Origin: Tyto alba
Taxonomy: Eukaryota; Chordata; Aves; Strigiformes; Tytonidae
Reading direction: 5' to 3'
DNA length: 64,000 nucleotides
Assembly (NCBI RefSeq): GCF_018691265.1
Contig: NW_024881295.1
Location: 12,382,314-12,446,313 of the forward strand
Below the pieces are notes generated by a model, which made no database searches, was not told the DNA's origin, and saw nothing but the letters and a program-made list of their open reading frames with translations. Shown one piece after another: positions 13,020 through 23,928 of the stretch. The number at the start of each line of letters is the position of its first letter. The first letter of the stretch is position 1. Made by a program: the position numbers and the translations under genes.

Positions 13020-14043
13020 TGCGCTGGGTTTCTGTGGCACAGTTCCGGTAGCGGGGGAAGGGCTACAGAGATGGCCAGTATGAGAAGCTGCTCAAAACTC
13101 CCGTCTCCAAGTTGGACCCACTTCTGACTAAGGCCAGTTCAATTAGTGATGGTGGCTACACCTTTGCAAGAACATATTTAAGAAGGGAAACCTGAGAGGG
13201 GGGTGGAGGAGACTTGTGAGGAGGAGTTGGGAGAAGAGGAGTTGGGAGAAGGATGAACACCCAGGTCAGTGGAAGGAAGGAGGAAATGGAGGAGGTGCGC
13301 TGGAGCAGAGACCCCTGTATCCCGTGGTGAGACAGCAGGGCCGCCCCCCTGCCACCCATGGAGGCCTGTGGTGGAGTAGAGGCTGACAAGAAGCCTGTGG
13401 AGGAGCCCACATCACAAGAGATGGCTGTGCCTCAAGGAGGCCAGGACTCTGAGGGGAGAAGCAGCCCCCATTGTTGTACTTCGTCTCTGGGAGGACTGCA
13501 ACACACAGAGGGAACCCATGCCAGATCAGCATGGGAATGGCTGCATCCCATGGGGAGGACTCACTTCAGAGAAGGTTCATGGAGGACTCTCTCCTGTGAG
13601 AGGGGAGCCACATGGAGTAGGAGAGGAATGTGTGGCATTCATCCACCAGCCCAAGCAGAAAGGAGCAGTGAGCTGACTGTAACCCCCATCCCCTGCCCCC
13701 TCCGCCATGGGGGGAGGTTGTAGAGAGACTGGGAGCAGAGCTGAGCCCAGGAAGAAGAGAGGGGTGGGAGGAGGTGTTTTTGGATATGGTGGCACTTCTC
13801 ATTGCTCCACTTTGTCTGATAAGTGTTGTCTTTGTTAGCGCTTGAATTAAAGTGATCTTTTATTTTCTTCCCCTAACCAGTCTGTCTTTCGCCTGTGACC
13901 ATGATGGGTGAGTACCCCTCCCTGTCCATAGCCAGATTCCTGAGCCATTCTGCTTCATTTTCTCCTTCATATTCCTGATAGGGGGAAGGGGTGAGTGAAT
14001 GGCTGTGTGGTGCTCAGTTGCCCTGTGGGCTCAAACCATGACA
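13020..14043 (+). mobile_element. Solo LTR of an avian endogenous retrovirus, copy 1
   Basis: This 1,024-bp element starts TGCGCTGGGTTT and ends AAACCATGACA. It is flanked by tactg (13,015-13,019) and cactg (14,044-14,048), a 5-bp target-site duplication with one mismatch. It is a diverged homologue of 32,200-33,272 along its whole length; the 13,305-13,360 block, around the CACCCATGGAG segment, is nearly identical. A TATTTAAG TATA-like site (13,175-13,182) and an ATTAAA poly(A) signal (13,846-13,851) sit where U3 and R would be expected. No gag, pol or env adjoins it, so it is a recombined solo LTR. A 5-bp duplication is compatible with an ERVL-type family, from general knowledge. The 121-codon plus-strand frame inside is LTR sequence, not a gene. 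Confidence 0.85.
13222..13251 (+). repeat. 15-bp perfect tandem duplication inside LTR copy 1
   Basis: The unit AGGAGTTGGGAGAAG occurs twice head to tail. The matching place in LTR copy 2 has only one AGGAGTTG, followed by different sequence. The duplication is therefore specific to this copy or its subfamily. Confidence 0.9.
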
Positions 14044-14144
14044 CACTGCCTAGTGAAGACACTCCCAGATCATGTACTTTCTAAAGAACAATGATAATTC
14101 TTTGTACTTTCAGGAAAATAAGTACAATCTCTTTTTTTTTCTTC

Positions 14145-14161
14145 TTTTTTTTTTTTTTTTT
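14145..14161. repeat. Poly-T tract (T17)
   Basis: A run of 17 T, preceded by a T9 run interrupted by CTTC. Simple repeat. Confidence 0.85.
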
Positions 14162-17123
14162 GAGGGGTGGGTGAGTGAAGTGTGTGTAATTAAAACAGTG
14201 GCAGTTCCTTTTTAGTTAAATATATAAGGAGAATGCTAAAGTTGCACCATTAAGCAAATCAGAAAGTGACAGCCTGAATTATAATCCTCAGAACCAGGTT
14301 TGCGTAAATATCACATACTATTCCTCAAATAATACAGTATTGTTCATTTTTTCCTACAGCATCTTTTAGCCTTGTGCATTTCTTAAATGAAGAGATCCCA
14401 CAGAAAGTATCCATAGGGAAATACATGACAATAACTACTTACACTTAGTCTTCTATATACACTACAAAGCAGCAGTGAAATTTTGGGGAGGTAATTCTCT
14501 TACATAGACACCTGTTGAGCCACTTCAAACCTCTCACCTCTGTTCATCAAAACACTGTAAGTGGAAAAAAAAAAAAACAAAGTTCTTCTTAAGTCCTTCC
14601 TAAGGGAGCCAATATTGCTGGAGAATATGAAATAATGCACCAAATAATGGTGTTCTGACAGGGCGGAACAAGCTGCAAGTGGGAGGCACATGGCCAACTC
14701 AACAAAGACCTGAGGAACCCAGTGAGGTACCAGACTGTACCAGAGTACACGTACTGATCTTGAACCTGCCAGAGAGAAAAGTAATGGAAAACTAACAAAT
14801 GTCCCCCCTGTTCTGCCTACTTAGAACAAATCTGTATTTCCCTGCCGTTGAGATGCTTTACGCTAGACAGCAATACAGATTTATAAAAACGTGCCTTCCA
14901 GAAAACATCCAGATTATGAAATACTTTACACAACCAACCTTGGTAAGAACAGTGGACTTTTACAAATTAGCTTTGAATTCACAAAATTCATGTCAACAAA
15001 TTAAACTGTAGCCTCTGGTTTATTCCAACCCACAAGGTATGAAAAGAATGGTAGCAACCTTAAATATTTGGTCACCGGGCCCTGCATATTTTGTAAGCAG
15101 CAGGCATTTCCATAAGCCTATTAACCTCTTGACACAAAGGATCACTTATGGCATGTAGGAAGCCTTTCCAGTCCATGCTTTTTCTTTCAAATTAAATTAA
15201 AAAATAAGAACTAACAAACCAAAAGAAAGTGATACAGCAGTCTTTTCCCTTTACACTTGATACTCATGTGGTGATCAGGATACATTAAACAATGTTTTGC
15301 TTCACAGAGGTTGAGCAACTGCATGCCTTACAAGGACATGTAAAACATCAAGCCATTCGTATCTAAAAGACCAAAATAAATTCCACAGTTGTAATAGTAA
15401 AATCTGAGAAATGGAAAAATACAAAACACTTGCTGAATACTTCAAACAAAGGCGATAAAATAAAAATCAAATGAAAATATGCTCTGGAAAGCAAATGGTC
15501 ACATACACCTATCAGAAGACTTGATTAAACATTTTAACATTATTCAGCCTATTACAGTTGCTGTTACTACATTGAAATATGTTTTTTAGACAATCTACAA
15601 CTTCACTATGGCTAAAATGAAGTGAAACCAATTCCCTCAGTCAGCACTACAACAGGCACCTCACCAGACCCTCATCCGCGCCCTGCAGCACAAATGTGCC
15701 ACCAAGACCTTGATCTTGCAAGAACCTATAAACATCCTGAAGCCATAAGCTTAAGCAAATGTTCTCATGATAGCCTGGAGAACTGAAGCTAACTCAATAA
15801 AGCAAATACTCTTTTCTTGCTAGTTAGGTAGTAGGGAACTACTTGTGTCATTCCAGTTCATGTGACTTTCCTCTCCAAAAAAAAAAAATTGTCTTGCTGG
15901 TGTCAAGATCCAAAGTTTCTGACAAAAGAGACAGAAGTCATAATCCTCCTAAAGCCAAAGTCTCAATGCTGTTAAAAAGGTAAGAGCAACTCAGAAGGCC
16001 AGGCAAAAATACCAATTCAATGGGAAACAAGAATATGAACAAGACTGAATATGCATCAGTCAGGTTTAAGCACCATTTAAATCATTAGGAAATTGTAGAA
16101 AGAAGTGGCATGCAAGGAGGTTGTGTTTGCAAATAAAGAAGACTGAAAATCTCTCTCAGTGTTCATATTAGAGACTTGAGAGTTAATCCCAAAACATGTA
16201 GCACCTCACAGAAACAGAATGGCTCCTGGCAAAAGGGATAACAGCCCATGACTCTGCTACTGTGTGTCTGGTATTTGCTAAGGCACCTCTACATGATCAC
16301 CATCAGCTCTTGCTGCAAACAGTGCCACAAGGGAAAGAGGAAAAGCAGGCAGCAGGACATATAGTCATGGCTACTATTAAAAATGTGAACAGAATGAAAA
16401 CTGCATGTAAAACAGAACAAAAAAGTAAAATCAACAGTATTTTTAATTAGAAAGTGTTTTTAAAGAAAAAAACAAAACCAAACAAAACAGACACCCCCAC
16501 ACTAAAACCTTCGACATGAACAGCAGAGAGATTCAGTGTTCATTTAAAGGTTTTATCTTCAACCATCTGTGACTTAACTGCTATTATTTTATAGTCATAT
16601 ATCACTTATTGCTACATACTGTGAGGAGTAGGGGAGGAGGGCTGGGGTAAAGACATTTAATGACAGTAAGCAGAGTACTTACTAATTTAAATAACTCCCA
16701 GAAATGTTCTTATCTACTGAACAAACATTCCAGTGTTTTAATTAAGTCAAGCAGACAGAGATCAAATGAACATGTATATAGCAATTTAGGAGTAACTCAC
16801 AACAATCTAAGATGCACTTTTGTTCTTGAGGCCAAGCTGAGCCTTTGAGTCCTTTTTCCCCCCTTTAATTAGAGTATGTGGGGAAAAACATTCTAGAAAT
16901 CATTTTTCATGAAGGCTCTTTAAGCTACTTTGTTACTTACTCTAAAATTAAATGTTTTCAGCATTTAGTTGAGTAGATAAATCACTAGTAACACTTTTAT
17001 TTAAAAATAAATCTGCTGCTAGGTAGGTAGAGCATTCAGTAGTACACATTTCAGAATTAGCCAGAATTACCAACAACTGATCAAAAGGAAGGGTTAACAT
17101 CACAGGAATTAACATCTACTTAC

Positions 17124-17242
17124 ATTGCTTCTGTCCATTAGCGCAAGAAGTGGGAGACCAGACAGAGCTGCAGTCACCTCCCTGACACAGATCTGCACAA
17201 CCACACATTTCACAATGCCTTTGAACATGCATCATCAGGCTT
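17124..17242 (-). CDS. Candidate internal coding exon (119 nt, cysteine-rich)
   Basis: On the minus strand a strong acceptor (GACTTCTTCCTACAG) precedes 119 nt ending AAGCAAT at a near-perfect donor (GTAAGTAG). Only one frame is open: one leading nucleotide, 39 codons, one trailing T. The peptide begins SLMMHVQRHCEMCGCADLCQ and includes GGDCSSVWSPTSC. The clustered cysteines could suggest an extracellular or zinc-binding segment, but I do not recognise a domain. Its phases match the candidate exons on both sides. A non-coding RNA exon or a pseudo-exon remains possible. Confidence 0.28.
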
Positions 17243-17427
17243 CTGTAGGAAGAAGTCACACTGATTTGTTTGCTCAGCATCTGCCACTGCTGCACATCCA
17301 ACACTAGAATTAGGTATGGGTGCAAAATGCAAGATTCAGATGGGCCATCAAATGGCTCTACCAGTCTGCCTATACAGGAGGTGAGGAAGCAAGGACACCA
17401 TGCCAAATTTCAGATCTTCCTCCTTAC

Positions 17428-17444
17428 TGTGCTTCTGTGCTTAA
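17428..17444 (-). other. Possible 17-nt microexon (speculative)
   Basis: On the minus strand a good acceptor (AACTGCTTTGTCTTTAG) and a GTAAGG donor bracket 17 nt encoding LSTEA plus two nucleotides. I looked for it in order to bridge the phases of the 18,439-18,500 and 17,124-17,242 blocks, so it carries selection bias. Chance matches this short are frequent. Confidence 0.1.
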
Positions 17445-17604
17445 CTAAAGACAAAGCAGTTCGGATATGAGGATAATGTGGGCTTAAGAACAAAGAAGAC
17501 TGACAGGCATGCCCACGCAGTTGCCAGACAGTAGGTCATTTGATTAGAATAGGGCAAAGAGGGGAGGAATACCTGTTTCTGAGATGGGAGGAACAAGAAC
17601 ATGA

Positions 17605-17690
17605 TTTGGGCCTCTTGGACTTCATTCCCAACTCTGCTTCTGCCTTATGTGCAAGACACTTAAACTCTACTAAAGGTAATCCAGCCCTTG
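17605..17690 (+). repeat. Possible MIR-like relic
   Basis: 'cattcccaactctgcttctg' followed by 'tgcaagacacttaaactct' resembles the MIR segment 'cccggctctgccact..gggcaagttacttaacctct'. The similarity is short. Confidence 0.25.
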
Positions 17691-18438
17691 ATTGCCTGAG
17701 TATTCCTATACACTTTTGATCTTCTACATGGATTTGCTGTCTTTGAAAATACTATTTCTGTTGATTTTTTTAAGAGAAAAAGTTTATCTTTAGAAAGCAC
17801 AAGTGGAGTAACACATCATTGGTTGCAACCTCTCATGACACATTGAGTCTCAAGTCAAACTGAGTCAACAAGCAATGTGTTATGAAAGTTAAATGCGGGT
17901 GGGTGGGTGCATCTTACAGCAACTATTTCTCCATATTACAGAAACACAAATTAACAGGCATTCTGAAATGAGAAAATAGCTGAAGGTACAAAGAGGTTGC
18001 TGTAAAAATCAAAGTCAGTGAGAACGGAGCAATGCCCTTAAATGACAGAATAAGGAAATGATAGAACAAGTCTAGGTATAGAAATATTTTTTTAAAGTAG
18101 CCTTCCAAGTGATCCTTCCCTCATAATGTATAAGAATAGAAGAATTCTCTGTCCCCAAAGAATCTAAGAATATATTTCAGAAATTGACTTTAGAGAGAAA
18201 CCAGGATAGGATAAAAAATCGTGTATTTTTTTCATTATTTGACAGCACAGTTTTTTCCCCTTCAGAGCAGCAAAGACAGTTTTGTAAAACTGCTCCATCA
18301 GAAAACATCACAAAACTGTTATGGAATACTCCAGTTCTTAGATATATGTCTACTCTCCCACATCAGCATAATAATTTCAGTTGAAGGCAATGCAGACAAC
18401 CCATAAACAGCAAATTTATGTCTTACAGCTGTCTTTAC

Positions 18439-18500
18439 CTTATCAACAATCATATAAATATCTGGGGTCTTTATTTCAAAATAGATTTTAAATACTTCAA
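18439..18500 (-). CDS. Candidate internal coding exon (62 nt)
   Basis: On the minus strand an acceptor (AAATTTTTGACTGACTAG) precedes 62 nt ending GATAAG at a GTAAAG donor. One frame is open: two leading nucleotides, then 20 codons that read EVFKIYFEIKTPDIYMIVDK, ending in phase 0. The residue mix is protein-like but I cannot place it in a family. The in-frame TGA just upstream falls inside the acceptor region. A pseudo-exon is the main alternative. Confidence 0.22.
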
Positions 18501-21500
18501 CTAGTCAGTCAAAAATTTACAGAAAAATGCTCACTATATATAGACCAGTTTAAAACCCACAGCTCCAGACAAATGACTTAGAAAGCATCAAAATGCTGTA
18601 GAATTGGTTGGCTGTATACATCCAAAGAAGAGGATAAAATCAAGCTCAATCAAATGCAGAATACATTTTGAAAATGGAGACTGGTGACTCATGAAGATAC
18701 TTCATGTTTATCTTCAAGATTTAAGAGCCAAGAATAAAGACACAAACTCTCTGCATTTAAGTCTAAGCTTAGGTAAAGGACTCAGAAGCAGGGGACAGGA
18801 CCCCAGCAAAGAAAACACACATTGATGCCAAACACTTCTTCAAGTCTGTGAACTCAGGTTAACATCTGCAAGTGCTTTTAAATGCTGACTCCCTTAAGTG
18901 TTGACTCTCATTTTGTATTGGCCCTTCATTTAAGTTCACCTACCCTTTTTTTAAGCTCCTAAATTCATGTGTTCACATGTTCCTCATTCTCAAGAACTCA
19001 AGAGAAAAAGCAAGCATGAATATAATTATTCAAATCTCCCGAAGTTACGCATAAAACTTCTTTTCAAGCAAGAGACCCAAGCAACCATCTTTTAAAGTTT
19101 GAAATCATAAATACTGTATCACTCCCATTCCTGATAAGTACTTAGAAGTCTAAAATTGGCATTATTTTAAAAATTATTTTTTAAAAATATTTTGGGCAAA
19201 TTAAAAGGGTGAAAAAAATTATTTTAAATCTTCACATGCAGAAACTACATACATCATCTTCATGATGGCTTTTGTCTTTTGACTACGTAACTTGTGTAAT
19301 TTCTCTGCAATTCTAATGCTTCATCTCTCAGTCATCATCACTACAAGACAGGTTGCTATCGGGAAAAGAGACTAATAGATTATATACCTCAATAGGACCC
19401 CTGCAGTGGAAAGGACAAATCAGCAACCGTGTAAGATAAGCATGTGAGTAAGCACAGAGATAACCTTGTGCAGGAAAATTTTTACATAGTTGGCAAGAGG
19501 AGGTAGGAAAAGGGTAACAACATATCTTGGAAGAAAAAAAGGACGGAATAAGAGCTGGTATCAGATAAGGGAAAGAGAAGAGGTAGAAAATGAGGATTTC
19601 AAAGATCAAGGGTTAAAATAGGCAGCTTAAAAGAAGCATAGAGGAAGTCAGGAAATAGTTACATGAGAAAGCAGTAGTAGGTAATGACACAGCATAAATC
19701 ATAAAACAACTTTAGGAAGTTCAGCAGGTTCTAGTCTCTCACATGCAAAACAGGCATTTATGATGGGGAACAGGTTTAACTATGAGGACTAAAGAGAAAG
19801 TCTCAAAAATAATGGTGCTTAGTATTTCAGTGCTGAAGATACAGAGATCACTAAACAGAAAGGGAGCTAGAAAGCTGCTGGGAAGACACTTGGAACACAG
19901 CAAGAACAAATCACTGAAGGGTAACATATCCTTCAGACAAAAATGTAACAACACCAGACAACAGAAACACTCAAGGCACACTAAGAGCAAGCCCTTTGTG
20001 GAGAGCCCAGTAATGTCTACAGAGCTATCTACAAAGCACTTCAGCACCCCTGTGAAGCTCATCCCGAGTATCTTGCCTACTGTCACACCAAAGTCTTGCA
20101 AGGGCTGAAAACAGACCAGATCTCCCCAGTCCCAGTTGTGTTCTCCAGAAACTAGAAGTCAAGACACATGCATGCTCTTCTTAAAAATCTCCAATGAAAA
20201 GAAGAGGTCATTAGTTTCTGGAGTAGTATTCATGACCCTCTCTCCTTCTCCTCCCTCTCCACTCTGTGCCCAGCAGGCTTTTGTTACCTTTTTCTCCATG
20301 AAAATAAAAGAACAACTGTGTGTATGAGACAGATACATGAGGAAAAAAGGAAGTAAAGGTTTTCCTGTTTTTGTAAAGGTAATGTATTGCATGAAAACAA
20401 GTACAAATATTAAACTGCACTGCAAGCTTGCAAACCTGCCATAACACTCCCCAGGTACCTCAGCCTTCTTATGGAAGAAGCATGGTCTCTCCAGGGGACA
20501 GAATGATCTAGTTCCAGCCAAATCAAACCTTCATGAGCCAGAAGCTCCCAATTCATGTGCTAAATTATACGTAAAGATTTTATAATGTGAACTCCCAGGG
20601 TCAGAGCTGAAACTGAAACTCTTAATTTTAGAGTCCCAAAGAGGAGATAACAGTGTATTCCTCCACTACCTCCAAAACACACCTATTTCTGATTGCTTCT
20701 ATAAATTTTCTTTTCCAAACACACATCCCAGAGCAATTCAAAGCAGAAGTGTCTCCTGCTGCTCCAGGTTTTTCTCACAGTATCTAAGGCCATCATCAAT
20801 TCAAATTCCACTATCTGGTAATTCCCTTTATCATTTGTTAAATCAGTCCAACATCTACAGAGAATTGAAATAAGTGCACTGCAGCAGCACACAGCTATGG
20901 TCCACAGATTGTATTCAGACCCCCTATCCTCACAAATTTTTTTTCCAAGAAGTCAGAAACGCAGTATATCTGGCTACACTAGAATCAACTCAGTTACAGT
21001 ACTTGCAACATTTAACACAAAGGATTAAAACAGTAACTCTCAGGAATAAGAATTAATGACTGGGAAGGCTTGAAGTTTTATGCTTTGATAATATTAATTT
21101 CAAACTCATTTATTTCTGGAGACTTGATCTATGAACTCAGTTTTACTGTCCTAATCATCGCATTGCATGCTTTTTCATATCCCTATAGCAAATCCAGAGC
21201 AGAACCTAAAAGCAAACAAGTCTTGGTACACAATCCTTCTCATCTTATCCTGGTCTTTAGTACATACATATTCATTGTAAATCTTAGTATACATGTGTAG
21301 GGAAGTAACTAGTGTATTAGAGAATATTAAAAAAGGACAATTTACTAAAGTGAAAGGCTTATTTCCAACCTACCCTGCCTCTTTCTCTACTGTGCTCATG
21401 AGAGCTTGGGGTTCAGTTTCTTTCAGATTCCCTAAAGGCAAGGCTAACCTGCCTGTAATTAGCTAGAACTCATAGGACTGATACCTGTTTACCCATCACC

Positions 21501-21504
21501 TGAA

Positions 21505-22290
21505 GGAAATTATGGAGGGCACTATCAAGTTTGCAGATGACACAAATTTGGGGGGGGTGGTGGGGAGGTAGCAGAAAGGGAGGAACATGGTTCAATACAG
21601 TCGGGGGCTAGGGCTGCTATCCCAAGGGACCCAGACAGGCGGAGGGAAGGAGCCACCCGGAGCCCAGTGACACTGAGCAGGGCCGAAGGCAGAGCCCTGC
21701 CCCGGGGGGAGGACGAGCCCCGGCAGCCACAGAGGCTGGGACCTGCCTGCCTGGGGAGCAGCTCTGCCAAAAGGCCCCGGGGCCTGGGGGGCAGCGACGG
21801 CCAGCGGCCTCCCGGGCCGTCCCGACGGGGACACGGCCAGGAGCTCAGCGCTTGCTAGGCCGTATCTGGAAGGTTCTTCAGTTTTGTTGCTCCCTAATAG
21901 AAGAAAGAGATCGACAAACTGTCAGAAGTTCAGCAGAGGTGCCACCGAGATGGTCAGGGGCCGGAGCACCCGCCCTGTGAGGAGAGGCTGAGGGAGCTGG
22001 GCTGGTTCAGCCTTGGGAGGAGGTGGCTTTGGGGGTTCTAACAGCAGCCCACCTGCACCTACAAGAAGGGTATTTAGAAAATTAAGCCAAGTTCTGTGAA
22101 GCTGGTGAAACACTGGAACAGGTTGCCCAAGGAAGCTGTGGCTGCCCCTTCCCTGGCAGGGTTCAAGGCCAGGTTGGACGGGGCTTTGAGCGACCTGCTC
22201 TAGTGGAAGGTGTCCCTGGCCATGGCAGGGGGGTTGGAACTGGATGATCTTTAAGGTCCCTTCCAACCAAAACCATTCTATTATTCTTCA
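21505..22290 (+). mobile_element. CR1 LINE, 3' part, internally deleted
   Basis: This is the 3' end of a CR1 non-LTR retrotransposon in plus orientation. At 21,524-21,550 the frame reads IKFADDTNL, the reverse-transcriptase catalytic FADD motif. Downstream come recognisable CR1 landmarks: gctatcccaagggacccagacaggc, a ctggggagcagctctgcc segment, cagaggtgccaccgagatggt, ctgagggagctgggctggttcagcc, cactggaacaggttgcccaag, and the closing ggaactggatgatctttaagg with ccattctatt at the 3' end. Segments known from full copies are missing and the frame is broken, so this is a dead copy. Overlapping open frames on both strands here are fragments of the element. Confidence 0.9.
21541..21575 (+). other. G-rich tract with quadruplex potential
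   Basis: Within the CR1 there is a run of eight G followed by TGGT, GGGG and AGG. It could fold as a G-quadruplex on the plus strand, using a more distant GGG as the fourth run. Sequence inference only. Confidence 0.35.
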
Positions 22291-22296
22291 CAGTGA

Positions 22297-22480
22297 AGCA
22301 TGGCCAGAGGTTGAAGGACAACAGACACGAACAAAAACAAGAGAGGTTCAGACTGGACATCATCTACCTCTTCTGGAATTTGGTTTGTCAAATATGGGAA
22401 GTGCCACAGAGGAGAGGAAAAGGTATCCCTTCTGTGAGGAAGAGGTCACTAACCAACTCAACTCTCTTCTCTAGAGAGGT
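22297..22480 (+). mobile_element. Possible second, diverged CR1 fragment
   Basis: 'ggacaacagacacgaacaaa' followed by 'gaggttcagactggacatc' resembles the CR1 segment 'caatgggcacaaactgaaacacaagaagttccatctgaacatc'. If so, it is a different CR1 copy directly adjoining the 3' end at 22,290. Similarity fades after about 22,360, so the right boundary is uncertain. Confidence 0.3.
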
Positions 22481-22939
22481 GTAGAGGACCTAAATAAACT
22501 GCCTGCTCACTACAAACAGCTTTGAAAAGAACTGAAAATGCAATATGACTTCTGTGAGAACTTTTAAGATCACCAGCTTAGCTTTGTACCTGACTTTGGA
22601 CTTCCTTCTAAAGTTCAAGTCAACTAAATTAATTCCTGGTTGCCAGAAGGAGTTTGAAGTTTATTTGTTTTTAACATAGTAGGAGTGTTTTGGTCTTTGT
22701 TTTTACTAAGCTAATAGGCTTTCAAAATTTAATTGCTCTGTTGTCACATGTTAACATCAAGATGATGTGAAATGGATCATTCAATGTATCTAGTGCTTCA
22801 CTCATTTTTCCTTTGATGAACCAGTCAGTTGGCATCAGCCTATTTACCAAAGGCATCCCTTAGTAAGACCAACACATTACCAGTTCTCATGAAATCCTGA
22901 ATCAAAAAGGACAGCTTACTGATTGGTTCTGATTAGAGG

Positions 22940-23048
22940 GAACAAAAACAAAAACAAAAAAACAAAACAAACAAAAACAAACAAACAAACAAACAAACAA
23001 ACAAAAAAGAAAAACACAAAAACAAGCAAGCCAGCAACAACAACAACA
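22940..23048 (+). repeat. (AAAC)n / (AAAAC)n microsatellite with CAA tail
   Basis: About 110 bp of AAAAC and AAAC units, including eight or so consecutive CAAA units near 22,977-23,005, followed by a CAACAACAAC stretch. The lysine/threonine/asparagine-rich open frame over it is a product of the repeat. Confidence 0.9.
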
Positions 23049-23402
23049 GAAATATCCTTCATATCAATCCCCCATAGAACAGGCAATTTTCAGAGGGTTT
23101 TGTTCACAAACAGCTACATGGACGGGAAACGCAACACCACCCTGGCCCTCTGACATCCAGGTTGATGTCTGCTAAGAAAGGCATGCAGGCAGTTTTCAAA
23201 ACTGCATTGCATAACTGCGTATGGCTCAGGACTGGACAAAAGGGTGGGACTGGGAGCTCACAGGAAGTATTTGGACATAATTTGAGAAAACAGATTTTCA
23301 AACAGGCCTTATGAAAGAGGCCTCCAAACTTTATCAGCCCCTGGAGCAGCCGTTGTTTTATCCAGTCTAAACCAGAACAATTTACTGATTGAGTTTGGTT
23401 TG

Positions 23403-23418
23403 TTTTTTTTTTTTTTTT
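23403..23418. repeat. Poly-T tract (T16)
   Basis: A run of 16 T. No poly(A)-signal complement is found close by. Confidence 0.85.
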
Positions 23419-23903
23419 CCTGGGAAGCAAAGGAATTGGTCTGGCACACCGATTCACGGTCTTACTACACTGGCTTTCCTCAGCTGGAACATTCCTTCAG
23501 CATCCCATGAAGGGCTATTAAAATAAGTAAATCATGAGAACCATCTGCCTTCTGCAGAGAGCAAGGAATGGGGAACTACAGTGGATCTCCTTCTTGCTAC
23601 ATAGTATTGATCCCTTCCTGTTTGTGAGATTAGCCCACGTTATCATGAGAACTGAATGCTTACATCCAATATACAACATTTTGTCTCTTTAGTTAAACTT
23701 GAAGTTGCATAGGAAGAAAGACTAGACCTAGGACCACAAGAGACAAAATACAGCATAACACTATGTTGGGAGAATGGACATGATCTTTCTCTTCCCTTTC
23801 CAACAAAACCTCCATCAGTTGTTGGGTTTTTTTATGTTACACTATCGTCTTCCACTTTAGCTGATATCCTTCCTTTAGGCTAAAAGCCACTATATGCTAA
23901 TGA

Positions 23904-23928
23904 ATATATATATATATATATATATATA
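23904..23928. repeat. (AT)n microsatellite
   Basis: A perfect AT dinucleotide run of about 25 bp. Likely length-polymorphic. Confidence 0.92.

Larger units (their letters stand above)
14044..21504. other. Mostly unique AT-rich non-coding DNA
   Basis: No recognisable gene. A T17 run lies at 14,145-14,161. There are exon-like blocks on the minus strand at 17,124-17,242, 17,428-17,444 and 18,439-18,500, and a possible MIR relic near 17.6 kb. Nothing here resembles the interior of a provirus, although LTRs lie on either side at 13 and 32 kb. Confidence 0.55.

Noticed and set aside
13358..13723. 121-codon open frame in the first LTR
   Set aside because: It lies wholly within LTR sequence repeated at 32 kb, where the frame is not preserved as such. 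It is a by-product of GC-rich LTR DNA.
17885..17980. 45-nt exon-like block (minus strand) with a good TTCTCATTTCAG acceptor
   Set aside because: The donor is weak and the open phase does not fit its neighbours.
19385..19425. 13-nt exon-like block with a strong acceptor and GAG/GTATAT donor (minus strand)
   Set aside because: Its open phases end wrongly for the next candidate, and the length is within chance expectation.
21592..22266. Proline/glycine-rich open frames on both strands
   Set aside because: They are remnants of the CR1 element read in the wrong frame or strand. The real CR1 frame is broken.
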